Notes: a model not told the origin generated them from the sequence alone. DNA of 40,502 nt from Thermoplasma sp. Kam2015 (GCF_003205235.1 NZ_QJSM01000003.1:1-40502), one strand, 5' to 3'; counted from the stretch's first letter, positions 1 to 8,610 are shown. Numbers and translations are program-made.

Positions 1-41
1 CCGGCTACTGAAAAAGCCAGGAGAGACAGAGCAACGATCAA
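1..41 (-). CDS. Possible 5-prime end of a membrane protein gene, cut by the window edge
   Basis: On the minus strand a frame open to the window edge reads as a run of hydrophobic residues (I-L-I-V-A-L-S-L-L-A-F-S-V-A), as in a signal peptide or first membrane helix. No ATG lies in this frame upstream. A TTG at 41 has a GGAG five bases before it (47-50), which could be a Shine-Dalgarno site, and AT-rich TATA-like stretches follow at 75-105. Only about 13 residues are visible, so the family cannot be named. It would be transcribed divergently from the acyl-CoA synthetase gene. It may equally be a chance hydrophobic frame. Confidence 0.25.
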   Translation of the reverse strand, partial: MIVALSLLAFSVA

Positions 42-106
42 TATCGCTCCAATCGTAAATCCTATGGTAAAATGTAAATATAAGATTTTGAAAACATTTA
101 AATAAC

Positions 107-2041
107 ATGAGTATCATGTTATCTATTGCCACGTCTTATGACGTACCGGATTTTATCATAAAAAGTGAAGAAATAAAGATGGTGGATGAGAATAAAAGCA
201 GAGACTTCATGAAATTGCTTGAATTTTCAAAGAGCAATCCAGACAGGTTCTGGGATCAGATCGCGTCCGAACTGAGATGGAAGAAGAGGTGGAATTCCGT
301 GATGGAGGGGTCTTTGCCAGATTTCAAATTCTTCACCGGTGGCTACATGAACGTTGCAGAGAATTTGATAGACAGAAATCTTAATGACGGCTATAACCGG
401 CTCGCACTGATATTCGAAAGCGAGACTGGAAAGAGCTCTGCCTATACCTACGGCATGCTGCAATCCATTGTGGATAGACTGGCGAGTGCGCTGCATTCAT
501 TGGGAGTGAGGCGAGGAGACAGGGTCTCAATTTTTCTGCCAAATATTCCCGAAACCCTGTTCAGCGTACTTGCCTGCTACAGAATCGGTGCTGTTTTCAA
601 TACCATATTTTCAGGGTTTTCAGCCCAGGCGCTGGAGAACAGAGTTTCACATTTCGGACCAAAGATCCTGATAACCGCGGATGGCACCTACAGGAGAGGA
701 AAATTAGTTGAACTTAAGAATAAGGTGGATCAGATAAGATCGGTGACTGTAGAAAAGGTGCTTGTTGTAAGGAACGCTGGAAACGAAATTACGATGAAAG
801 ACAGGGATATCGATTTCAATGAGGCCCTGCAATCTGCACCAGATGAAAACGTGAGCGAATACGTTGAAGCCAATGATCCAAGTATTGTATTCTACACCTC
901 AGGAACGACAGGAAAGCCAAAGGGAGTTGTCCTGTCGGGTGCAGGCTTTCTGGTTAACAACTACGTGTATGCCAGGCACCATCTGGATCTGAAAGCTTCA
1001 GACATATTGTGGTGCACAGCCGATATAGGATGGCTCACTATGCATATCTGGGGCATAGTCGGCGCTCTATCAAATGGTTCCACAACGCTGTTCTATGAAG
1101 GTGCAATGGATTATCCGTCTGTTGATACATTTTACAGGATAATAGAGAAATACAGGGTGACAAAGGTTTTCACAGCGCCAACGCTCATAAGGATGCTTAT
1201 GAGATATGGGGATCCATAGAGAAGGTATGACGTTTCCTCAGTCAATGTGATAGGACTTGTTGGGGAACCTTTGAATCCAGAGGCCTGGAGCTGGATGCAT
1301 GATCACTTCCCATCTGCATACATAAACAATACCTGGGGGCAGACGGAAACTGCAGGAACTCCGCTTGCAGGTTCTGCATTCGCCACCGGTATGAAGCCTG
1401 GATCCAGCGGCATAGAGTTCCTTGGTTCACAGGTTGATGTTGTTGATGACAGGGGTAATCCATTGATAGGAGTTCCAGGAAATTTGGTCATAAGGAGACC
1501 GATACCAATGATGATAAGGGATCTGTGGAACGAGCATGACAGGTTCTTGAAGGAGTATTATGGAAAGATACCTGGTGTATATTACACATACGATGTGGCG
1601 CTGAAGGATTCAGATGGGCACTTCTGGGTGCTTGGAAGAAACGATGACGTAATAAACGTTGCAGGGCATCGTCTAAGCACGATGGAGATGGAGAGCGTCG
1701 TTGCAGAGATAGATTCGGTTGCAGAATGTGCTGTGATAGGGGTACCTGATGAAATAAAAGGCCTTGTTCCTGTTGTATTTATTATGCCAAAGAACAATGC
1801 AAGGATAGACGGGATAGAGGAGGAGGTTGCAAGAAAGATCGAAGAAGGTATAGGCAGGTTTGCCAGGCCGTCAAGCATCATACTTGTGGACGAAATGCCC
1901 AAGACGCCCAGCGGAAAGATACTGAGACGATTCCTAAGGGAGGTATATGTGCATGGAGATATAGTCGGAGACAGGACAGGGCTCGAGAATCCATCCTCCA
2001 TAGAAAAGCTGAAATCTGCAATATTGAAGAAGGCAAGCTGA
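107..2041 (+). pseudogene. Acetyl-CoA synthetase-like AMP-forming ligase, interrupted by one in-frame TAG
   Basis: Two stretches in the same frame (107-1219 and 1220-2041) together encode a full acetyl/acyl-CoA synthetase of the ANL superfamily, which activates a short carboxylic acid with ATP and transfers it to CoA. The first part carries an N-terminal segment typical of Acs and the AMP-binding loop YTSGTTGKPKG. The second carries the WGQTETAG motif, a C-terminal domain and the PKTPSGKI motif with its catalytic lysine. The only lesion seen is TAG at 1217-1219, after ...RYGDP and before RRYDVSS, where family members read through without a gap. The start is 107, or 179 (MVDENKS), which has a TATA-like stretch about 25 bases upstream. 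Nothing else looks decayed, so this is a recent nonsense mutation, a sequencing error or programmed readthrough. Confidence 0.85.
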
Positions 2042-2102
2042 TCATAGATGTGCAGCGCTACATTCATTTTTTTAAAGAGAAGTTATGGGTTTAGGGAAAG
2101 CA

Positions 2103-2344
2103 GTAATTCTCCTCCTTCGGACAGGAGATACACGGACTCCCCTCAACGGAAATATTCATAAATTGTCTTCCCACATTCTTCCGTATCATCCACGATAACC
2201 AAGTGAATGATAACTGAGTAGGATCGATGAGATCCGAATACACACCTGTGGAGATACCTCTGGCGGGATGCCTGATCCATGAGGGCATTAGCCAAGCGTC
2301 AATGAATCAGGAAGCTCTGATGCTTTAGCTTAGGAGTAGCTCAC
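2103..2344 (+). mobile_element. IS fossil A: degenerate 3-prime end of an IS605/IS607-type tnpB
   Basis: There is no intact gene here. In-frame codons 2233-2328 encode a tail starting SEYTPVEIPLAG and ending NQEALML before TAG, which resembles the C-termini of archaeal TnpB proteins as I remember them. Upstream, 2114-2130 reads PSDRRYT, like the LSDRRYTC of the TnpB zinc-finger region, but stops break the frame between. The stretch is clearly homologous to the copies at 8501-8565, 39467-39637 (plus) and 39165-39315 (minus). A hairpin with TCTCCT at 2108-2113 and AGGAGA at 2123-2128 lies at the left end. The sequence GGAGTAGCTCAC at 2333-2344 may mark the original right end. The rest of the element is missing. 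Confidence 0.7.
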
Positions 2345-2450
2345 AAAACATTTAATATGGAAAGAAATAAGAAAATCATTTAAATCGATGGAAGATAAAT
2401 TTTAATTTTTCAGACTGAAATTAGCGCGGTCATTCAAAAAAAGCTGATAA

Positions 2451-2460
2451 TATATTTATA
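2451..2460 (+). promoter_or_regulatory. TATA box of the dtdA-tsr3 operon
   Basis: TATATTTATA is centred about 27 bases before the ATG at 2483. That spacing fits a leaderless archaeal transcript and argues for 2483 over the in-frame ATG at 2471. Confidence 0.6.
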
Positions 2461-2482
2461 GCAGACAAAAATGTGCTTCACA

Positions 2483-3253
2483 ATGCATCTTATAATATCT
2501 TCCAGATCAGATCCGGCCAGCCTCAGCATGCTCAATTATCTCACTGAAAAATACACCTTCACAGAAAAAAATGGGGTTATGAACCACGGTGATTTTGACC
2601 TGCTGATAATAGAGGACAGGCACATATTCCATGATATGTCGCTGTCAGGAAGATATGATTATGCCGTGGTTTTATCCAGGCATTCCTCTGCCGCCAATAT
2701 AAGGTCGCTGACGGCTCATCCCACGGGAAACTTCGGGCCGACCGCAGATCTTGGTGGCAAACCAAGAACCATAAACATCTCGTGCCCCGTTGTCATGTCC
2801 GGAACCCTTCGAAGGATGATGGAGCTGTATTCTGGCGATAAGTTCGAGGTCACATTCGAAGCGACCCATCACGGGCCCCTGTTCGACATTCCAAACTATT
2901 ATGTTGAAATTGGTACGACAGAGAATGAGTGGAACGATCCGGATGCGCTGAGGGTCACCGTGGATTCCGTGATGAATCCGGACATTCGCAAATACGATAA
3001 CTTTGTAGGCGTTGGCGGTGGGCATTACGCTCCAAAGATAAAGCAGTATTTCAGGGAAAACAGCGTGAATATCGGACACATAATCTCAAAGCATGATCAT
3101 GACGCACTTGAGCCCTGGGAGATAGATATGGCCGTCAAGAAAACTCCAGGTTGCAAAGGATTCATAATGGACAGGAAGGGTACAAGGGGCGCTGTGAGGG
3201 ATATGATAAAGAAGTACGCAGACGAAAACTCTCTGGAACTCATCTCCATATGA
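2483..3253 (+). CDS. dtdA: D-aminoacyl-tRNA deacylase, archaeal DtdA (DTD2) type
   Basis: The enzyme hydrolyses D-amino acids wrongly attached to tRNA, a cytoplasmic proofreading role. The protein of 256 residues starts MHLIISSRSDPAS and has the family signatures EATHHGPLFDIP, VEIGTTENEW, VGVGGGHYAPK (metal-binding histidines and glycine-rich loop), HIISKHDHDAL and GFIMDRKGTRG. Length fits the family. An ATG at 2471 would add four residues, but the TATA box spacing favours 2483. The stop overlaps the ATG of the next gene (ATGA), so the two are co-transcribed and translationally coupled. Family identification is confident from motifs. Confidence 0.93.
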   Translation: MHLIISSRSDPASLSMLNYLTEKYTFTEKNGVMNHGDFDLLIIEDRHIFHDMSLSGRYDYAVVLSRHSSAANIRSLTAHPTGNFGPTADLGGKPRTINISCPVVMSGTLRRMMELYSGDKFEVTFEATHHGPLFDIPNYYVEIGTTENEWNDPDALRVTVDSVMNPDIRKYDNFVGVGGGHYAPKIKQYFRENSVNIGHIISKHDHDALEPWEIDMAVKKTPGCKGFIMDRKGTRGAVRDMIKKYADENSLELISI

Positions 3254-3741
3254 TCCCCATATATTTCATCTATCTGAAACAGGATGATCCAAAAAAATCT
3301 ACCATGAGAAAGCTTGAAAGGTTTGGCCTTGCAAGGCGGATATCCTATGGAAACACTGGATACAAGCTTGTGCTCACCCCATTCACAGATGTGCGGATAT
3401 CGAAGATGGATCGGCCTGCTGCCGAAAGGCATGGTATATGCGTTATAGAGGGATCATGGAACAGGGAAGAAACGTTCCGCCATATGCAGTTCTTGAATGC
3501 AAGGAGGCTCCCTAAGTTGCTTGCCGCCAATCCTGTCAACTACGGCAAGCTGGAAAGGCTTTCTTCGATCGAGGCAGTTGCTGCAGCGCTTTACATCATC
3601 GGGCATAAAGACGATGCATTCGCCATACTCTCAAAGTACAACTGGGGCATGAACTTCATACAGCTAAACAGGAATCCTCTGGATGAATACAGCGAAGCGG
3701 AACCGGAAAAAATTCCAGAGATAGAGGATGCCTATTTCTGA
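3250..3741 (+). CDS. tsr3: Tsr3-family rRNA aminocarboxypropyltransferase
   Basis: Tsr3 transfers the aminocarboxypropyl group of S-adenosylmethionine to a hypermodified small-subunit rRNA nucleotide late in ribosome maturation. The 163-residue protein begins MIPIYFIYLKQDDPKKSTMR and carries the family signatures KLERFGLA, EGSWNRE, RRLPKLLAANPVNYGK, EAVAAALYIIG and a C-terminal NWGMNFIQLN. The frame stays open upstream to 3151 inside dtdA, but homology begins at the ATG at 3250, which overlaps the dtdA stop by four bases. The neighbour acts on tRNA quality, so the pair serves translation. It converges with the minus-strand gene ending at 3746, five bases away. Confidence 0.9.
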   Translation: MIPIYFIYLKQDDPKKSTMRKLERFGLARRISYGNTGYKLVLTPFTDVRISKMDRPAAERHGICVIEGSWNREETFRHMQFLNARRLPKLLAANPVNYGKLERLSSIEAVAAALYIIGHKDDAFAILSKYNWGMNFIQLNRNPLDEYSEAEPEKIPEIEDAYF

Positions 3742-3745
3742 GGGG

Positions 3746-5170
3746 TCAGGAAATTCTCCTCCACTCTCCACTCTCTATCCTGTAAACGCCATTTGAGTAC
3801 TGCTCTATTATATTCATTATGCCATCTCTGAATTCTTCAGGTACCTTTGAGAATGGATCCGCCTCTCCAGGAACTATGTGAATGCCTTCCACATGGCTTT
3901 CTTCCTTTTTTCCATCGAATACGGAGGCTTTTAGATATTCAAGTTCAACTGGATCCAGGCGCATATTGGCCTCAGCGAGATTCTTCTGGAGGTTCTTGAC
4001 AGAATCCTCCTTATAGCCAGCTACCACTGGATCTCCACCCGCATTGAGTATGAACAGAAGAACACCAAGGCATTTGGTGCACCTACCGCATGGAACGATT
4101 TCCTTACCTTCATAATGGCAGAGATGGCATGACCGCTGTATCCTGAGCAGATCGGGGTATCTCTTCACAAGTATCTTTTCTACCAGCGTGCCGAATATCG
4201 GATATACAGCCGAAAACACTCTCACTGGAATGCCGTTCTCTCTGAGAAGATCGGATACCGCATCGTTGAATTCATTGGTCTGGTCATAGACGCCATAGTA
4301 ATGTTTTATCCCTCTGTAGTTTTCCTGATATATTGGGTCATCGAATTCGTCTCCAAGCGCTATGTTTCCTATCCCGTATTTCAGGATGTATGGAAGTGTA
4401 GAGAACACATATACAGGAAATATGAACATCTGTATAGGATAGCTGTCGGCCGTCTTCCTTATAGCATTCTGATCGAGCATCTTCATGTTTCTGTTCATGA
4501 ATGAATAGAAGCGATCCACGTTAGACCATACTTTATGCACGTTTCCGTATCTTTCCCTCATGTGATCGTAGGCCACCTTTGCTGTCTTCCAGTGGCCACC
4601 CGATTCGTTGAAGAATATCGGAAATACATCCGATCCAATCTCATTGAGCATGCCGAAAGTGGTGAGGCTCTCCTTGCCGCCAGATGACATTACTGCGACC
4701 TTCCTCCTGTCGCCTGTGAAACGGAACCCATCGGTATAGACCGTCTCTGCTTTCACAACCGTATTTCCCGCTGCGTTTTCCGGCGTTATCTCATCGTCGC
4801 GCGGCAGGTATTCCTTCCTGAAGAATTCATATCTTCTCCTGACTATGCTGTTAACGAACGTTTCTATATTGTTAATCCTGACGAATTCTTTCAGTTGCCT
4901 CAGAAAACTCTCTGATACCGGAAAATTAAGCCTTATCTCCCTGGTGAAATACGCGTAGTTGACCACAGGAAGAGATGCAATCATCCCGGCCAATCGTTCG
5001 TCCAGAGGAACATCCTCATCGTAATCAAAGTATAGATCGAAGGAAAGATCGTCTGCCGATATCCTTGCCTTTATCCGCCTGTTGGTCACGGATTGCAGGC
5101 TTACCTCGATGGAATCAAAATGCCTGACTCTCTCATAATAACTCATTGAACCTTCAATACTGACGCTCAA
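3746..5170 (-). CDS. PP-loop-type protein with C-terminal cysteine cluster, tentatively MurL-like
   Basis: This is the last gene of a three-gene minus-strand operon, 27 bases after the DUF1611 gene. The 474 residues hold an unfamiliar N-terminal half (1-150), then MSSGGKES at residues 161-168, a PP-loop nucleotide-binding motif, then IALGDEFDD near 270 and a cluster CHLCHYEGKEIVPCGRCTKC at 348-367 that may bind zinc or iron-sulfur. The order of PP-loop, a G-[DN]-E loop and a late C-G-x-C-x-K-C box recalls MurL, the bacterial enzyme that epimerises the L-glutamate of a peptidoglycan precursor. This is from memory and the relation may be distant. Thermoplasma lacks peptidoglycan, so the substrate must differ. 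The start is TTG at 5170, chosen because GGTGAT sits just upstream. An ATG eight codons in is the alternative. Confidence 0.6.
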   Translation of the reverse strand: MSVSIEGSMSYYERVRHFDSIEVSLQSVTNRRIKARISADDLSFDLYFDYDEDVPLDERLAGMIASLPVVNYAYFTREIRLNFPVSESFLRQLKEFVRINNIETFVNSIVRRRYEFFRKEYLPRDDEITPENAAGNTVVKAETVYTDGFRFTGDRRKVAVMSSGGKESLTTFGMLNEIGSDVFPIFFNESGGHWKTAKVAYDHMRERYGNVHKVWSNVDRFYSFMNRNMKMLDQNAIRKTADSYPIQMFIFPVYVFSTLPYILKYGIGNIALGDEFDDPIYQENYRGIKHYYGVYDQTNEFNDAVSDLLRENGIPVRVFSAVYPIFGTLVEKILVKRYPDLLRIQRSCHLCHYEGKEIVPCGRCTKCLGVLLFILNAGGDPVVAGYKEDSVKNLQKNLAEANMRLDPVELEYLKASVFDGKKEESHVEGIHIVPGEADPFSKVPEEFRDGIMNIIEQYSNGVYRIESGEWRRIS

Positions 5171-5197
5171 AATATCACCAAAAATTTAAAAAAATGT

Positions 5198-6232
5198 TCA
5201 GATGTTATAGCTGTCTATCTCTCTAGTCACCGAAGATAGCCTCTGGAGCGGGTCAAAGACAGGTATACCGAATTTTGCCTGAAGCCTTGACTTCTCCTCC
5301 TTTATCATCGATTCATCCATATTTTCGGTGTTGAGAGCTATGGCTATCACGCGCTTGTTGGAAAGAAGCTCAAGTATATTTATGAACTTCTCCAGCGGCG
5401 GGATCTCATAGCCAGGAAAACCGTCGAAATACTTCCTCATGGGCGCATGCTGTAGTATGATCGCGTCCGGCCTGGTAGCGCCTATGATCTCGAAGCTTCC
5501 AGGATAGGCTGGATGCAGAACCGATCCCTGCCCCTCTATGAACATGTAATCTGGCCTTTCGGCATCCCATGCCTCGTAGGTTACAGATTCAAGTGCACCA
5601 GCTACGAAGTCGTTAACTATGGCATCTATGACAACTGTGTACTTGAATCCCTGCATCCATGAGGTCTGTCCAGTACCGATCATGACGCTCTTCTTGCCTA
5701 TGGCCTTCATAGCGCGGTTCAGGTATATGGCCGTCGTGCGTTTTCCAATTGCGCTGTCCGTTCCAAGCACAGCTATCTTCTTTGCCTTGACCTTCTCTAT
5801 GTTTCCAGTGAAGAAGTATCTCCTCTCCTTGAACAGTTTTCTGACGTCCGTGATCTTTGATCCGGTGCGTTTGGCCAGCTTTGAAAATTCAGGATCATCG
5901 CTTATGAAGTCATGAAGGCCGCTGACAATGTTCATACCATGGTTTATAGCAGTCTTTATGTATGGGCGGTAGCTGTCCGGAAGAACTCCACCATCTGATG
6001 CGATACCCACTATCAGGGTCTCTGCACCGCCCCTTAGGCCCTCCTCAACGCCAGAGATTATGGGTATCCCTGCATACCTGTGCATCAGCACATTGCCGGC
6101 ATCCTGACCGGCCAGCCTGGAGTCTATCACCGATAGTATCTTGTAGCGCTTGCTGTATCTCACCAGACCATTTGCTGTCTTTCCGTATGTTGTTCCAAAA
6201 ACACCTTCAGATAAAATTGTTGCGTTTTCCAT
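5198..6232 (-). CDS. DUF1611 / DgcN-like P-loop protein
   Basis: The 344 residues match the DUF1611 family, whose characterised member DgcN N-acetylates D-glutamate using acetyl-CoA. Visible signatures are an N-terminal Rossmann-like domain, GVLPDSYRPYIKTAI near 83-97, SGLHDFISDDPE near 104-115, the P-loop GTDSAIGKRTT at 157-167, TGQTSWMQG, DFVAGALES, EGQGSVLHPAYPGSFE and HAPMRKYFDGFPGYEIPP. The start at 6232 overlaps the stop of the PLP gene in a TAATG arrangement, so the two are co-translated. The usual partner of DgcN, the enolase-superfamily protein DgcA, is not in the operon. The acetyltransferase role is inferred from family only. Confidence 0.85.
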   Translation of the reverse strand: MENATILSEGVFGTTYGKTANGLVRYSKRYKILSVIDSRLAGQDAGNVLMHRYAGIPIISGVEEGLRGGAETLIVGIASDGGVLPDSYRPYIKTAINHGMNIVSGLHDFISDDPEFSKLAKRTGSKITDVRKLFKERRYFFTGNIEKVKAKKIAVLGTDSAIGKRTTAIYLNRAMKAIGKKSVMIGTGQTSWMQGFKYTVVIDAIVNDFVAGALESVTYEAWDAERPDYMFIEGQGSVLHPAYPGSFEIIGATRPDAIILQHAPMRKYFDGFPGYEIPPLEKFINILELLSNKRVIAIALNTENMDESMIKEEKSRLQAKFGIPVFDPLQRLSSVTREIDSYNI

Positions 6233-7182
6233 TATATCTGCCTCCCCGTTATTACAGAGACAACAGTTTCATCAGACTTGATCCTGATATGGTTTATCGC
6301 TGCGACAGCTGAAGCTGATGCTGGCAGCGGATTCAAACCCTCCACCCTGTAGATCAGGTTGGAGTAGTAGATCATCTCTTCGTCGCTAACGTACATGGCC
6401 CTTCCATGCGTCTCCCTTATGGCATTCAGGGCGTCCTGCCCATCGAAGGATCTGTAGGAAACGAGTGGTTCATTTACGGCCGTCTCCCTTATTTCATCTG
6501 GGTTCAGATCGATGACCCTGCTGTATCCGTGCCTCCATGAATCGACTATCGGATTCCCTCCTGATGTGCTTACGCCAACCATCCTCGGCAGATGATCGAT
6601 CACTCCCTCCTCGTACATCCTCCTGAAGCCATGGTAAATGCCGGCCAGTGTGGTACCATTCCCAACAGGAACTATTACATATGAGGGAACTCTGAGCAGC
6701 GCCTCATAGATCTCGAAGGCTATTGTGGCGTACATCATCTTATCTATGGCAGAATTTGCAGATCCAGGGCTAGCATCATATAGTCCATTGTCCCTTGAGA
6801 AATCCCTGACGTAGTCAACTGTCTCCTCATACTTTCCATCATAGTAGATGATCTCCGCATGTTCAGCCTCCATGAAGTCCGTTCTGTCATGAGAATAGGA
6901 TTTCGGAATACCGATGTAGGATTTTACGCCATATCTGTGAGCAAAATAGGCAATGGACGCACCATAGTTACCGCATGTGCCTACGGCTATTCCATTGTAT
7001 CCTCCTCTCATAGCATTTATAACATGCGCCTCAGAGATGCGATCTTTCTGAGTCCCTGTTGCGTTTGCTCCTTCGAACTTCAAAAAAAGGTTGTTCAAAT
7101 GGAGCTCATTCCCAAGTGCATACGCTTTTATTGTGGGCGTACGCCCCGGGGGTTTTGCCTCAACGTTTAGCAGTTCTTCCAT
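6232..7182 (-). CDS. Fold-type II PLP enzyme, threonine synthase-like
   Basis: This is the first gene of the operon. The 316-residue protein has the fold-type II PLP layout. FEGANATGTQKDR at residues 36-48 contains K46, the expected Schiff-base lysine. GTCGNYGAS at 68-76 corresponds to the substrate loop SxGNxxxS of threonine synthases. VPVGNGTT at 171-178 is the cofactor-phosphate loop. It is shorter than classical threonine synthase (about 350-400) and lacks its N-terminal extension and zinc-ribbon-like start. It could be a threonine synthase, an ammonia-lyase or a beta-replacement enzyme; motifs do not decide. Its position upstream of the DgcN-like and MurL-like genes suggests amino-acid side-chain or stereochemistry work. 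No close neighbour for threonine biosynthesis is present. Confidence 0.85.
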   Translation of the reverse strand: MEELLNVEAKPPGRTPTIKAYALGNELHLNNLFLKFEGANATGTQKDRISEAHVINAMRGGYNGIAVGTCGNYGASIAYFAHRYGVKSYIGIPKSYSHDRTDFMEAEHAEIIYYDGKYEETVDYVRDFSRDNGLYDASPGSANSAIDKMMYATIAFEIYEALLRVPSYVIVPVGNGTTLAGIYHGFRRMYEEGVIDHLPRMVGVSTSGGNPIVDSWRHGYSRVIDLNPDEIRETAVNEPLVSYRSFDGQDALNAIRETHGRAMYVSDEEMIYYSNLIYRVEGLNPLPASASAVAAINHIRIKSDETVVSVITGRQI

Positions 7183-7324
7183 TCCAATCTACCAGTCTTG
7201 AAACTGGTACGACAAGTTAATGCAATACAGTATTAAAATTTTTATCTACGAAGTTCGAAATTTCGCACGCTTCCGGATCCTGCATGCATGCAATGTCATA
7301 ACTGATCTCTGAATCGATCGGCTA

Positions 7325-8170
7325 TCAGCGATTCTTGTATCTTCTCGCTATGGATCTTATGGGATGATCTCTATAGATCGAATCCAGACTCCGCATGTCT
7401 TCATCTGATAGGGTGAAGTCTGCTGACGCAACATTTTCAGCCATATGATCGATACTGCTTGCCTTTGGTATGGGAAATGCCCCTTTGCTTATGATCCAGT
7501 TTAAGGCAACCTGTGCTGGGCTCCTGTTGTATTTCCTGCCGATGGCCTTCAGCTTATCTAATATTACTTCATTATCGAAGATCTTTCCATGCGATAGTGG
7601 GCTGTATGCTATTATGGCCATGCCGTTCTTTTTGCATAGGTCGTACACGCCGTCATCCTCTATCTCTCTGGTGGCAACGTTGTATTCCAGCTGGTTCGAA
7701 ACTATTCTGTATTTTGCCATGGCCTTCATGGCTTCTTCGGTCTCCTTTACTGAGAAGTTGCTTATTCCTATGTACCTGATCATGCCTTCATCAACCAGAT
7801 GCTCCATTGCGCTCATAGTTTCCTTTATGCTTATGGAGGGGTTGGGCCAGTGGAGCTGGTAAAGATCTATATAATCGGTCTTCAGCTTTTTCAGGCTTTC
7901 CTCACATGATCTTATGACATCATGATAGGAGAAATGCGTCGGCCACACCTTCGTGGCGATGAAGAGATCCTCCCTATCGTAACCCTTTATGGCCTCCCCC
8001 ACGATGTCTTCTGTTCCATACATCTCCGCCGTGTCTATGAAGTTTATACCATGATCTATGGCATAGCGTATTGATCTTATGTTATCGGATCTGGACCCCT
8101 CCAGGGACCATGTCCCCACTCCGATAACCGATACATTCCTTCCTGTTCCGTCGAATTCTGCCATTCGCAT
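7325..8170 (-). CDS. Aldo/keto reductase
   Basis: This NAD(P)H-dependent carbonyl reductase of the AKR superfamily has 281 residues. The catalytic tetrad is visible: D46 and Y51 in FIDTAEMYGTE, K74 in ATKVWP and H107 in LYQLHWPNP. The C-terminal cofactor site shows GISNFSV and IPKASS. Length and order are normal for the COG0656 branch. The start at 8170 is supported by TTTTAAAT at 8193-8200, about 26 bases upstream, which implies a leaderless message. A second ATG two codons in is also possible. It stands alone, with the PLP operon 140 bases downstream on the same strand under its own region. Substrate unknown. Confidence 0.92.
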   Translation of the reverse strand: MRMAEFDGTGRNVSVIGVGTWSLEGSRSDNIRSIRYAIDHGINFIDTAEMYGTEDIVGEAIKGYDREDLFIATKVWPTHFSYHDVIRSCEESLKKLKTDYIDLYQLHWPNPSISIKETMSAMEHLVDEGMIRYIGISNFSVKETEEAMKAMAKYRIVSNQLEYNVATREIEDDGVYDLCKKNGMAIIAYSPLSHGKIFDNEVILDKLKAIGRKYNRSPAQVALNWIISKGAFPIPKASSIDHMAENVASADFTLSDEDMRSLDSIYRDHPIRSIARRYKNR

Positions 8171-8192
8171 ATCATATGCATGAAAAAATCGA

Positions 8193-8200
8193 ATTTAAAA
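8193..8200 (-). promoter_or_regulatory. TATA box of the aldo/keto reductase gene
   Basis: On the minus strand TTTTAAAT is centred about 26 bases before the ATG at 8170, the spacing of a leaderless archaeal promoter. Confidence 0.5.
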
Positions 8201-8500
8201 GCACCGATAAGGTTTTCGAAGGAGATCAAATCAAGACCGATGCGAACAGATCTTCACTTCTCTGAATGCATTTTTATGAGCCTGCAGACAATGATCAAAG
8301 GTGGATCTGATGAATTGATCAGCATCGATATCATGCCTTTTCCCACTGGAGGAGACAAGCATGCATCATCGCTTAGGCTGCCGGTTTTACTCCTTCTCCA
8401 GACTCACTGACTTGCAGAAAAATGAGCAAGAAATATCCGACATTCAAGGAGGAGAAGCGTTCCCAGTATTGTGTCGATAAAGGCAGGAAATGCCGTTCCA
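8201..8500. other. Intergenic stretch with no supported gene
   Basis: Frames here are short and show no family likeness. A plus-strand frame ending at 8410 has no convincing start signal. The segment near 8340-8375 (TTCCCACTGGAGGAGACAAGC) weakly resembles the left half of the IS fossils at 2103 and 39467, so the decayed element may begin here. Confidence 0.4.
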
Positions 8501-8565
8501 GAATTCACGCCTAGAGATGCCTCTGGTGTGATGCCTGATTCGTTATTGCATCAACCACACATTCT
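8501..8565 (+). mobile_element. IS fossil B: short tnpB-tail remnant
   Basis: This stretch aligns base by base with 2237-2300 of fossil A. The shared run is roughly CACxCCT..GAGATxCCTCTGG followed by GATGCCTGAT, with a two-base deletion and one GGA-to-TGA change. If the two bases are restored it reads EFTP-x-E-M-P-L-V-stop-C-L-I, parallel to EYTPVEIPLAGCLI in fossil A. The change is therefore decay of a once coding sequence. It sits just upstream of the thiolase promoter and may have supplied part of that region. Confidence 0.65.
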
Positions 8566-8610
8566 GAATTATGATATGGGCCCCTTCAAGGATGAGAGGA
8601 TGTCAGATAT

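Noticed and set aside
1217-1219. The in-frame TAG as a pyrrolysine codon
   Set aside because: No pyl genes are seen in the window, TAG ends neighbouring genes, and acetyl-CoA synthetases are not known pyrrolysine proteins.
8180-8410. Plus-strand frame of 76 codons between the aldo/keto reductase and thiolase genes
   Set aside because: No family likeness, no credible start signal, and it lies in a region with decayed IS sequence.
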